Below are positions 25,331 through 36,420 of a stretch of DNA of 64,000 nucleotides, piece after piece. Position 1 is the stretch's first letter. Each line of letters opens with the position of its first letter. The stretch lies in contig VFFE01009205.1 of NCBI GenBank assembly GCA_008921705.1, positions 3,128,996-3,192,995 on the forward strand. The letters are read 5' to 3'. This DNA comes from Burhinus oedicnemus. Its lineage: Eukaryota > Chordata > Aves > Charadriiformes > Burhinidae. The notes beneath the pieces were generated by a model. The model was not told the origin of the DNA. It saw nothing but the letters and a program-made list of their open reading frames with translations, and made no database searches. Position numbers and translations under genes: made by a program.

Positions 25331-27234
25331 ATAAACAGCCTCACAGGCCATTGCTCTGTAGGCAGCACAGACCCTGTTTTTGCATAGGTGTAGAAGTGAA
25401 CACTGTGAATAGCATTAATTGCCCTATGTCCAAAAGGAGATTTCTGTGCCACTACCAAGTTCCCCAGGGCAACTTGCTGGCTATGATAGTGACTTTGTTG
25501 AATGGAGTCACCCTGAGCTTCTCTAGATACCATAATTTACTCCTCAAGCTATCGGTTTGTCGCAGATGTTTTCCTATAGTTGGTAACTGTCATCTTCTGA
25601 CAGTGATGCCCAAGTGTTTTAAGAATTTACCTCCAGTAAACTGAGAGAAAAGATGGAATTTTTGGTTTATGACTTTGAGCGTTCCACAGAACGTGATGTA
25701 GCACTGATGTCACCCAAGCCAATTTTTTTCTGCTCAAGACAGTATTTTGCAACTACCAAATTTTGGAGTTGAAAGTAATTATCAGAACAGAAAAAGGATA
25801 TAACAACAACAACAAAAAAGTAGTACTGTGAACTGTTGGTATGAAACTTCGGTTTTAGTATAAATAAGTTAGTGGTTTTGCTTTAACAATTATGAGCTTA
25901 ATATACCCAAAACTTCCATCAATTTTTCTAGCCTAGGTTTTGTTCCTACCTGAATGCTAACAGTATAATCACATAACATCAAAAAGTATCAAACCCTGAT
26001 AAAATAATTCCAAGCAAAACAAACTAGAAGCCATGGGAAATTAGAACATAGGATCTTGACAAGTTAAAATAGAAAAGTTAAGTACACTAGGTGCTATTCT
26101 AGGATTTGTGTGTGAGGCTGTATAGGGAGTGCACAGACACTCCTGATGTTCATATGAAACACGTGCAGAAATTTCATCTGTTATTCTATGGGAGTAAGTT
26201 ATGTACACTCTTCAAAATTGTAACAAAAGCAGTTAGAAAATGTAAACTATTAAAACAAGATCTAATACTGGGCAATAGCAATTTATTTATAAAAATATGT
26301 TATTTGCATTTATGAACACTGTTGAGCTTTCTTGCATGTTTTACTGTTTTTAAATAACAAATTGACCTTTTCAAATTCATAGTGAGGCATGAAATAAATG
26401 AGAGAGTGCTGAAGGTGAGTCATTCATTAATCATAAGCAAAACAGGGCCAAAATCAAGGACACAGGAGCACAAACTGTAAAAGTAATAGGTTGCATAATC
26501 ATTGTATTTAATATTAACTACATGATGTTTTTCATGTGAGTTCTGAGAAGTTGATTTTTTATGTTTACATGAAACTAATCCAAGGTAAATTTTATTTCTC
26601 AATATTATTTTATCCTAGTGGTTGCCCTCTTTTTATAAAGTAGAAGACATGAATTCTAGCTTGTCACATTATTATGGAGATTTCATAGAGAGGCTTAGCA
26701 GAGACCTTTAAGCCTACTGAAACTTTTGATTGAAGATATTCCATTTTTTACTAGAATGTACTGAATTGTATAGCTACAACCCCTTCTTGTTTGTCATGGC
26801 AGATCTCCCATTAAGGAGACATAAATTCACCTGGAATTTGTTGGTTTGGCCAAAATAAATTGTTATTCATATTTGGCTGCTAGAGAAGGACAGACCAAGA
26901 ACTATTACTTGAATGATTCTGGGCTTTTATCCTTCAAGAGTTCAATCCACGGTGATTACACAATGTGCAACAAGGTTGTTCACAATTTACAGGTGACTGA
27001 GTGTTTAAATAGTTGGGATAGCTCAAATGGATACAATAATAATTTGTTCCCCCATGTCAGATTTCAACTAAAAACACAAGAACAAACTAGGTTTGAGGAA
27101 GATAAGGTGGACTGATGACACAGCCATGAGTCAACTCATTTAAAAATCACTGAACAGATGCATCTCCCTGTTCCATACACATTTGTTCTCTCGTTTGGGT
27201 GGAGCTAGTATTGATGCTACTCTTACTTCCTATT
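25331..27234. other. Unique DNA, no gene recognised
   Basis: The rest of the 162-codon plus-strand open frame runs to 25644 without domains or flanking signals. A short (CAA)n run is at about 25803-25816. Nothing else stands out. Confidence 0.45.
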
Positions 27235-27849
27235 TCAGAATTTGCTGGACTGAGAAGGAGAAAAAGAAGAGAAAAGTGCAGAATGAGAACTGTGCACATA
27301 AGTTACAGGAAGGTACCATTGTGTTTTGCAGCCGCCAGTGTGATGCTCATTCACACTCTTGTCAGCTTTGTGTGTCTGTAACTCTGTCTGTGTAGAGCAA
27401 CAGTGATCAGGGTGACCAGCCTTCCTGTCAGCTCTGTGCTGAAATCCCAGCATGGCTGAGAGCCATGGGCCATATGCCACCTCCCTGGGGAGTGCCGGGA
27501 GGCTCTGGGCAGCTCTCTGCAGGCGCCTCTGTGTTCCCATACAGCATGGGTCACACTGGGGGCTGTGCAAACCAGCTGTGCTGGCCTTGGTGGTCCATAC
27601 TAGTTCATCTTTCTGCAGACAAAAATTGGAGTTACCCAGCAGATCTTGTTTCACCTCAGTCCTGTTAGTGGTCACAGAGGCTGTTTCCATGCAGTGCTCC
27701 GTGTCCTGGGACGCAGACTTGTTGGACTGCACTGAAACCAGGCTGAAGGTGCACTGATGTGCCCTGGGATCTTGTCCTTCTGTGAACTCTGGGGGTAGCC
27801 TGTGTTTGCACCAGTGTCTGGAAGAAGTGTTCCTGGGTCCTCCCGTCAA
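27235..27849 (-). other. 204-codon open frame in GC-richer island, unknown
   Basis: This is the longest open frame outside the CR1 copies. The first codon of the open frame is not a good ATG context and may not be a start. The predicted product is rich in His, Gln, Ser and Arg and has no hydrophobic segment, repeat or family motif I recognise. The plus strand is also open for 101 codons (27452-27757) and for 67 codons in another frame, so low stop density reflects base composition, not selection on one frame. It could be an eroded retroelement, a lncRNA exon or chance. A frame this long is only mildly unexpected in 64 kb. Confidence 0.15.
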
Positions 27850-30800
27850 ATGAACTCATGTTGTAGTCCAGATGTAGGAGCTGCACTTGAACTGCTTATT
27901 AGTCCCATGTGGTTGTCCTCAGTGTCATACACACTCTCTGTGACTTGCACCCTTTGGCATAGGACAGCCCACTCCATGAAATGCTGTAACCCATGTTAGA
28001 AAGGCTGTAACATCCACAGGTCAGAGCAGCTGTACTGCATGCTTTGTGATTTGGAATCTGCCTCAAAGCAGTCTTTGCTCACACTCTTTCTTAGCTGTAA
28101 TTAATGCATGTAGTTTTGGTGCATAGCAATGTCTGAATAAACATTTGCCTACATTTAGACTATAGAACAGGCATTAATAGGCCAGTGTTTAATATTTAGA
28201 TGGAAATCATGATTTCTTAGTATTTCCCTTAACAGTCTTTGCAACTTGAAGCAAACTTCTCTCTGTAATTCTGTATTCAGAGAAAAAAAAAAATTGTCTG
28301 TTGATTAAAAGTACATACTGTATCTCCTTCACATGTTTTCCCTAACCCTTGATAAAGAAAGTATCTTAAGTTTTAGAACTGCCATTTAACCAATTTCCTA
28401 CCTTCTCTACTCCAACCTTGCTACACTTTATGTTAGATTCACACAGTGCTTAAGCTGTTTGTTCCTTATAAGAGAAACTATATATAAGCTGTAAGGTGTT
28501 AAAACCAATAATTGTTAGTGGTGTTTTTCTTTCTAAAGAAATATAAAGGATATGATGTTCAATGACTACATCTAAATGAGATTTTAGGATTGGATGGTTT
28601 TAGAGAGGAAAAAAATAGTTGCCAAGTTTTGTTGTGAGTTGAATGATATACTATTAAGACTAAGGAATTTGCCTAGGTCTGTTAAAAATCATACATTCCA
28701 CTCAGGCCTGTGTAAGTGGGGAGATCCCCATAACATATTTACCTTCATTTTAGATGCAGGTGGTTTAAATGTGGTGCTCTGGTTTAGATTCCCGAGCAAA
28801 TAGGTTACCTATAATATTATCATTCTCAGGAACAGATTGCCAAGCACTGCCTTTCTCAGGCAATATGGTTAAAGGGTTCACCCTGTCCCCAGTGATCATC
28901 TGCTTGACTGCTTTTCCCAAGCTCCAGATCAATCTTTAACTCCTCACTTTTAAATTAGGATGAAATACCATGGAGAAGAAAGAGAACATAAATACTTCCA
29001 AAACCCAAGCAAATAGGATTTCTCACTCTTCCCTCTCCTAAACAAGACACAGTTATGAAGCCGGTGAAGTCTTCTTTGTGCTGGACCAATTGTTTCTAAA
29101 TGTTTTGAACCAATCTCTAACCCTCCAGGAGAATATATTTTTTCCAAGTAATCTTCTAACGTTGTTGCAGAGTCTTCAACTCCGTACAGTACCAGAAGCA
29201 TTTTGCTATGGGCCTGAGAAGTCTTTCACAGTAGAAAAGTTGGAAAAAAATCAGTACCATATCACAATATTTTGCCTTTTATAGGTACCTCTGCCCTGCT
29301 CTTTGCATGGTGTCTTGCAAAAGTAAGCTCTCTGAATCGGAGCTTGGATTGCTCTGTACCTCCTAGAATCCAACTTTGCAGAGCTTTTCTTGTTCTGCTT
29401 TCAGAGGCTGTTCTGGCAGCAGAGGTGGATGGTAACTTTATATCCAAAAGCTAAAAGATGAAAAAGAGTTTGGCTTTTGGAGGGACTTGGACTTACTTAT
29501 GTCTTCAGCGTATTTTAAATTGCTGTTAAAATATCTACAAATATATTCATGAAACATGTCAAAGTTGAAGGAATGCATTTTAAGCTAATGCCCTCTCCTA
29601 TGTTAATGATTAATACTGTGAGAACTCAGCTTGGTATTTATTGTATCATGGCACAAGTAAATTGAACTCCAAGCAAGTAATTTTTTTTTTTTTTTTTTTT
29701 TTTTTTTAAGTATGCAATGCCAAATTATGAACTTCTTTGGTAGAAGGATAGTAAAAGCATGGGGCAGGCAGTACTTCTTGAGAGTCTTTCTTTAGACTCC
29801 TTTGTCCACACTCTGTGTGGTATATAAAGGTCATAGTTCTTATAGAAGAAGGCTTTATGTTTCCAATGCAAAATCTAAATCATTGAATACATTTTACAAG
29901 AAAAATACATTTCTGTTTTCATCATTGTATTTAAAAGAAATTAATCCTTCTACATCTGTTCCACACTCGTCGTCACAGTAAACTGCACCTTCTGTTACCT
30001 ACATGTATACAATGCTATTATTTCCTGTGGGAATGAATTTTTAAATTATTTTAAACAGAGAAGGACGGGAAGTTCTCCATATCTTAGGTGCTCAGAAACT
30101 TCACGATCAGTTTTGTCTCGTGCTGAGGCTTATCAGACAGTTTTGTGTTCGTTTATTTGAGTTTTGCATGTTCAATTTTTAGTTTTGTTCTGTGCCTTCT
30201 CTTTGTTATGGATCAAATGAACATTTTTTTAGAAATTCAAAGGGAGTTTTATTATATGATAATAATTTAAGTCATTCCATCATAAATAGTAACTATTAAA
30301 TACTCTCTCCCTTGGAAAACAGATGGAGTTATAAAACCTGGTCTAGGTAAAGTAGAGCTCAGTAAAAAGAGAAACTAAGGAAACCTTGTTTTAAAATTTG
30401 GGTAATTTGTTTTTGATGTTTCTGACTTAAACTACTGACAAAGTTCCTGCAAAAACAGCCTAACTGTTCATTTGAGTTTTAGGACTACGCTAACACAAAG
30501 AAAAAATTTTGCTGAGTCTTGATGTTTAAAAAAGACAAAAAGGCAAGTAGAGAATATGCTGTAAAAGCATGTATTAGTCAGGAGAGTAGATCACTTGAAA
30601 ATCTGGCCATTGTTGAATGTTTTTGAAATTCAACTTTGTATTAACAAATATGGCTGATTCAAAATTGTTTTTCAATCAAAGGCTCATCTATTTTCCTGCC
30701 AGATTTCAGTTTGATCACAAACATATCAGCACTGTAGCTATTCCAAAATCAAAATTTTCAACCTTCTTAATGCTGTGGGGTGTTTTATTTCAATAGGAAA

Positions 30801-31829
30801 ATAGATATTTTTCTTGAAATGCAAATATTAGCTTTCAGGAAAGATACTGCCTGGAAAATTCTGCCTGAAATGTGAATGCTTCAGAAAATCAAAAACAGCT
30901 AAAATTTTTAGAATTAAGATTAGAATAAAAATACTTGGACAGTATTAACTACTCCATTGCTAAAACCTGCAACTAGACTTCCCTGTCTGCAAAGACTTTA
31001 AGGTTCCAATTCCATTTTGCAATTCCCAGTTTTTTCATGGTAAGTGAGCCACTGTTTAGAGCCTCAAAGGTGTTTCACCTGATTTTCATTATCTCACCAG
31101 CTAGTACATGGCCAAGTTATTTAGATACAAATAAGCCTTGAGAATATCATCAAATTCATTCTAATTTCATTCATGCCTTGGAGATAATAATTTAAAGAGT
31201 TAGTCACTGCTTGCAATTAAGCATGGAGAAAATAGATCTGTCCCATAATTTATGTCTGCAAAGGTTGGGCTGGATTTGTAATTAATGTTTGCTCCTTTTA
31301 ATGAAATACTCCAAAGGTCTGCACTTCTGTCATTCATGGAGGTAATTTTTCAATTGATTAGTAAAATAATACTTGAAAAGTAAATGCACCTGCTTTAGCA
31401 CAGAAATGTCTTAGTCAAGTAGAGACAATGATTGGAGTGCTAAAAAAATATCATTTCAATACAGTAGAGACTGGAGTTTTACTCCTCCAGAATTCAGAAC
31501 TCCCACTAAAGAGAAAAAAGGAAAAGGTAATTAAACCTCCAACAACTTCTTCAGCATGCTTTCATCCAGTTTAATTCCTCGGTGGTTTTTAGCATAGCTA
31601 AATACTTTTCACATGCCTGAACTGTGCATTTGTACAAATGAAGTACCTCTGGAAAGCACATGTTACAGCAGGACATCATTTTTATATTTGTGTACCTTAG
31701 TATTTTTGGAGGGCTTGAACAAATATTTTAATATTGGGAATTTGTTTCAGTTTTGGATAAACACTCATATTCTGACAGCTCATTTGGATTATATTCTTAT
31801 TACCTTTTCAGAATCAAACCTTTTATTTT
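27850..31829. other. 4 kb of unique AT-rich DNA
   Basis: No gene recognised. A 27-base poly-T tract is at 29681-29707. Small open frames, including an overlapping pair at 29262-29454 on opposite strands, lack family likeness. Confidence 0.55.
29681..29707. repeat. Poly-T homopolymer tract
   Basis: This is an uninterrupted run of 27 T, the longest homopolymer in the window. It might mark the poly-A end of a very old minus-strand retroposed copy, but no parent sequence is recognisable next to it. Confidence 0.9.
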
Positions 31830-32009
31830 AGGACAAGAGGTAGTGGGCACAAACTTGAACATAGGAAGTTCCATCTAAACATGAGGAGGAACTTCTTTAC
31901 TTTGAGGGTGGCAGAGCACTGGAACAGGCTGCCCAGAGAGGCGGTGGAATCTCCGACTCTGGAGACATTCAAAACCCAGCTGGACGCCATCCTGTGCAAC
32001 CTGCAGTAG
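31830..32009 (+). pseudogene. CR1 ORF2 C-terminal tail
   Basis: About 59 codons are open to the natural stop TAG at 32007-32009. The reading includes GSGHKLEHRKFHLNMRRNFF, then HWNRLPREAVESPTLETFK and a final LQ. It matches the carboxyl end of the CR1 reverse-transcriptase protein and aligns with the C-termini of the copies at 4767-6097 and 52934-53424. There is no internal stop, but it holds only the tail and no RT motif, so it is non-functional. Confidence 0.9.
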
Positions 32010-32096
32010 GTGACCCTGCTCTGACAGGGGGGCTGGACTAGATGATCTCTAGAGGTCCCTTCCAACCCCTGTGATTCTCTGTGATTCTGTGATTCT
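31830..32096 (+). mobile_element. CR1 3'-end fragment, plus strand
   Basis: This is a 5'-truncated CR1 of about 267 bases, and the only one in the window on the plus strand. It begins abruptly inside the ORF2 C-terminal region and continues through a short 3' UTR (GGGGGGCTGGACTAGATGAT and TCCCTTCCAACCCCTGTGAT). It ends at 32096 with GATTCTCTGTGATTCTGTG octamers. No target-site duplication was evident. Confidence 0.95.
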
Positions 32097-33485
32097 TTTC
32101 AAGCCTGCAAAATTGCAAGACTTGAGCGTTAGCGTCCTGCAACTGCTGGTTTAAAATGGGTTGTAATGTCCTTTCTACAAAACAACCGCTACCAAACCAA
32201 ATGAAATAAAATAACGAGCCACCTCTGCCTGCTTTCATGGAATTGATAAGGATTTTGTTTGACTTAATTACTCCAGAAAGGATGTTTGATGACTTCTGTT
32301 TTGTTAATTTAGTCATTTTGCCACAAAGGATTACTATTCCTGTACTAGAGACCCAACGTTCTGTAGCAGTGAACTTTCTGGAAATTGACCGTAAGTCAGA
32401 CTAGACAAAATGCAGAGTAGAAGCCACAATCTATGCTAAATTTCTTGAGAGCCACAAACATGGTAGTTGAAGAGGTTTTGAACCTCCTTTTGTCTGGGAC
32501 AAGGATTTTCCTGTCAGAGAAAGAAGCAAGAGAAGTGAATAAATGTGGTGAAAGCAGCCATTATCCAGTGCTCAGCCTAGTGGAGTAGAGTGATCCAGAC
32601 AGCAGAGCAGGGGAATGTGTGTCATCTGATAAAAAATGTCAAAAGAGTCAATGTCTCATACTTCCTCTGGACAATATAATTGTTAGATAAAAAGATAGCT
32701 TTGCACCATGTTTGGCAGGAGAACTTGCCAACAAATTCTCCAGTTATATTTTTAAAATTTGAGCTTTGCTCTGTTCATGAAAGTATCTCATACGATGGCT
32801 TCCACATGGCTGGGTCTTTTTTTGCTGCTGAAAAGAACTTGATTTTAAGGCTTGTTGCTTTCCTCAGGTTTTCGTCACTGATGTGCTTTAGGCAGCAAAG
32901 TTTGGACCTTTGCTGACATTGGCTGGGTCAGCAGGCAGCTGCTGTGAAATCACCTCTGAGGTGCTCAGCTCTCCCTGTGCACCAAGAGGGAGCCCAGGTT
33001 GGACCATGTATGACTTACACTCTGGGTGGGCAGCATCATTTAACACCTCACTATAGCACTGCTTCCCAATCACAGCCCTCTGGAGTGCCCGCTTGGCATT
33101 TTCCTGTCCAGAGAGGAAAACATGTGGGTAGTGGTGCCTGCATAGCTGTAGCAGAGAAGCTTTCAGGACTTAGATCTTCTTCCAAATCTTAGAAGAGGAA
33201 AGAGAAATGGTTGGAAGTGAGGTGTGGGTTAGAAGTGCTGCTGTTGCGCTAAGCCTAGGAGTGGGCCACAGGAGTGATGGCAGGACACACAGTCAGCATG
33301 TGCATGTTGTTTTGATTCTGTGTATGTTTGGCATCACTGTATTGTCTCGCCCATCAGAACATTTCACTTCAAGGATAAAAGTTTACAGTTTTAACACTAC
33401 AGTTTTAAGTGTTTGAATCATCTGAAGGATCCAGCTCTTACACTCAAAGCGTGAGCAAAGCAGCACCTAAAGACTTTTAAAAATC
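32097..33485. other. Unique DNA, no gene recognised
   Basis: A slightly GC-richer patch at about 32880-33320 carries overlapping short open frames on both strands with no domain. Otherwise unremarkable. Confidence 0.5.
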
Positions 33486-33541
33486 CAGACCTTGAACTTA
33501 GTATAACTCCCATTAAAGTCAATGGATGCTGAGTCAGACTT
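33486..33541. repeat. Old sauropsid palindromic repeat, fragment 1
   Basis: The segment contains ACTCCCATTAAAGTCAATGG followed by ATGCTGAGTCAGAC. It closely resembles the remembered archosaur/turtle MITE core 'aactcccattgaagtcaatgggagctgagtcagg'. Only one half is clear. Confidence 0.45.
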
Positions 33542-33571
33542 TAATTCTCTTTGCACACTAGAGACGCAAAA

Positions 33572-33632
33572 GGTGAAAATCCTGGCACCACTGATGTTTT
33601 GCCATTGACCTCATAGGGTCAGGATTTCATGC
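33572..33632. repeat. Old sauropsid palindromic repeat, fragment 2
   Basis: The inverted structure is visible directly. GTGAAAATCCTGGCACCACT at the left is answered by CATAGGGTCAGGATTTCA at the right, around a GTTTTGCCATTGACC centre. This matches the remembered 'gtgaaatcctggccccattgaagtcaatgg...ttgacttcaatggggccaggatttcac' palindromic repeat common in turtles, crocodilians and birds. It lies 30 bases from fragment 1, so both could be pieces of one composite insertion. Confidence 0.55.
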
Positions 33633-36370
33633 TAAAAGCCATAAAATGACACCGGCATTTCATCACTGCTATCTTGGATCAGATTCATAACAGTGGCCCA
33701 GGAGAGAAAAATCTGCATAATCCATTATTACTGTGCATCTACCCAGCACTGCCTCACCACCTTCTACCTTGTTTAAAGAGAGGGAATAATCTGTGATTTT
33801 GAGCTGCCTTTATTTTAACCAGAATGAAGAAGAATGGAAAAATCCTGAGATGCGTTTTTCAATCACCTTATTTAAACCCTCTAAGCAAATTCCTGATTAT
33901 TGTAAATCAATATAATTGGAAAATTCTCTTTTGGAAATGAAGGTGTTTTGTTTTGGGGTGTTTTTCTTCTGGGGGGGTGTGGTGTTTTGGGGTTTTTTTT
34001 TTGTTTGTTTGTTTTTTTAAATACCTATTCTAAAAAGGCTTTGTAGTAAAACCGGAAGCCAAAATTCAGATTTATAGCTGCTTGTGAATGAAGTGCTTAT
34101 GATTAACAATGAGAACTATGAAGAGTTTATGTATAATTCCTCAATGAAATATTTAATTAAAGACCAGCTGGAAAGATAATCTTGGTTAATAAAAGGAAAT
34201 CAGGGGATGAACCGATTTCTGTACTGTAGGAGTACATGCAGTGTGTGATAGATGCTACGGACCATCTGCACTTAGATACAATAAACTGATAAAATACAAA
34301 AATATTCAACTGCCCCCTATTAAATTCTTTTCAAGATTGAAAATACAAAATATTGGCTGTACATTCTAGGTGATAAAAATAATAGATTCCCAATTCATGG
34401 ACATAAGTGTACAGAAAAATATGATTTAAAACTTGTGCAGGAAATAGTATTATGTATAACATAGCAGCTGTTACCTTAGCAGATTTTTGATGCTTTAGAA
34501 GAAGCTGTTGCCAGTTAGAATGAAAAGAATCTGGAATAACTTTACTAAATTCAGTGGAGTTCCTTGAATTTGCTGAAATAGATAAGCTTTCCCATTCTCT
34601 GCGTATTTCTCTAAAAACACAGAGGTGAACCAAATGAAAAACATGTTCACAGAAATAGAAAATCACTGAAAAACATTCTTGTCTTACTAAAGAAGAAATA
34701 AAGCTTAGCAAAAATTAAGTAAAATATAATTGCGTGAGGCTTTGTCTCAGATTTGTTGCACCACTGGCGTGGCAGTTTCTCGATAAGCAAATACATAGAA
34801 AATTTGTCATCTCTGTCCTTTCTGCTGGCCCCTGTTAAACTTTGCCCTACATTGCAACTTTTACATGTTTTTAACTTTGCAAACAGAATTATCTTATCCA
34901 CCACATAATAATGAGTTATGTCATGGACTGACAGCGTTTTGGGTCATAAGCTGCATATTTTACTTTTGTACTGCACACAACTGATGGTGAATAATATTGA
35001 AAACATATAAACAAATTTGTTAGTTGGGATCTCATGATAACTAGTTGATAGGAAAAGAAATTCATGCTTTTGATAAAGTCCATCTAGGACAAATGGTACA
35101 GGAGTTTTCTCTCGGCTGCTGCTTGTTATACACTGAGCAGAATGGAGTTAACGTAATACTCTGGAAGCAGGTGTGAAACCCTGGAAAAGAACTGTGAAAA
35201 CATGAGCCTGTAAGAGAAACTATCCAACAATGAAGGCAATCAGAGTAAAGCATTGCTATTAAATAATGAGTAAGTAATAGGTGACCGTCTGCTCTAAGTT
35301 GCCCTAAAAAGCATCTGTTACCTGCTGCAGGCTACAGAATTAATTCTGAAACATGTAATTTAGCAAAGGAGCAAGGCTTCAGTCTATTCAGTCTTCAGCA
35401 GCAAATAAATTGGTGGCAAATGCTTTGGCATAGGTTGTTGCATTACTTTGCTTTGAATTATAATTCTGTATCTTCCTTTTGGTAAAGCCTGGCTCTCTCT
35501 GTTTCTCAACACAACTTATTTTATTAATTGAAACTTTTGAGGGGTTTATTAATTTTTTTGATGTCTATTTCTTGTTTCTAGGCTCATCTTGAAATACACT
35601 TATTTTTGAACCTCACACTTTTCATAGGTAAGCAATTCTGTCCATAGATTGTCTGGTCAGGTGTGTAACTGCTTGTCCTTGTCATTCAAAGTCTGCATCC
35701 TGACTTTTGAACTTGTCAATTTGCTCGTAATATTTGTAACAGAATCAGATTTTTAAAAATATATTGTCTGTAGAGGGGGAAGGTAATACAGAATCACACT
35801 TCGCTACTTGGTATATGTTAAACAGGTAATTGCCCACAAGGCCTTTAACTTCCACAACTGCTAATTGTACTTTTCCATGCATGCAGTTACCCAATTTACA
35901 CTGCAGCTATGCTAGTTAAGGCACTTGGCTCCTTGTGTGATTTTAACACATATTTGCAAAGCTGCAAAGCTTTGAAGAGCAGCCCTACGCTGCATCTTCT
36001 GCATGGCTAATACTGGAAAGCAAATCACCTGCTACCACTGTTAGTATTAGTAACATTCAACTGACAATAATGCATAGATTAAGGTGGTAAGGGTAGAGAC
36101 TTTGGAAGTGTAAGCAGAAGGTGTCACATGAAATAGAACTGTTATTCTGGAAAAGGCTGTGTTCCAAAATAGAATGAACCAAATATTTTGCAGAGCTACA
36201 ACAGACAGGTATCACTGTGATGCTAAACAAGCTGCATAGGACAAACAGTATCAAATTCTCAGTTCTGATTATAGGCATTGTAATAGCTTTTCTATTTACA
36301 AATCTCCAATTATTATAACTCCTATTAACTCATCTTTATAACTTTCATCCTAGTGATAGACTTGCTACCA
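33633..36370. other. Unique DNA with a G/T-rich tract
   Basis: No gene recognised. A strongly strand-asymmetric G/T tract at 33945-34018 includes GGGG, a run of seven G and GGGG, followed by T runs and (GTTT)3. The 126-codon minus frame at 34331-34711 lacks domains. Confidence 0.5.
33945..34018 (+). repeat. Low-complexity G/T tract
   Basis: The tract is almost entirely G and T on the plus strand, with G runs at 33955-33958, 33971-33977 and 33989-33992 and a (GTTT)3 microsatellite at the right end. It has weak G-quadruplex potential because two of the loops would be about 11-12 bases long. Confidence 0.75.
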
Positions 36371-36420
36371 CCCTACTGGAATCAGTGGGTTTGCATGTAT
36401 TTAAGTACAGGCGTAGCTTG
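36371..36420. repeat. Possible fragment of old sauropsid MITE
   Basis: CCTACTGGAATCAGTGGGTT followed by TGCATGTATTTAAGTACAGG resembles the remembered 'cccattgacttcagtgggatttgcatgagtaagtactgca' block. Tentative. Confidence 0.3.

Noticed and set aside
29681..29707. Poly-A tail of a processed pseudogene on the minus strand
   Set aside because: No coding or transcript-like sequence is recognisable beside it.
34331..34711. 126-codon minus-strand open frame with hydrophobic runs
   Set aside because: Hydrophobic stretches follow from T-rich DNA; no topology or family match.
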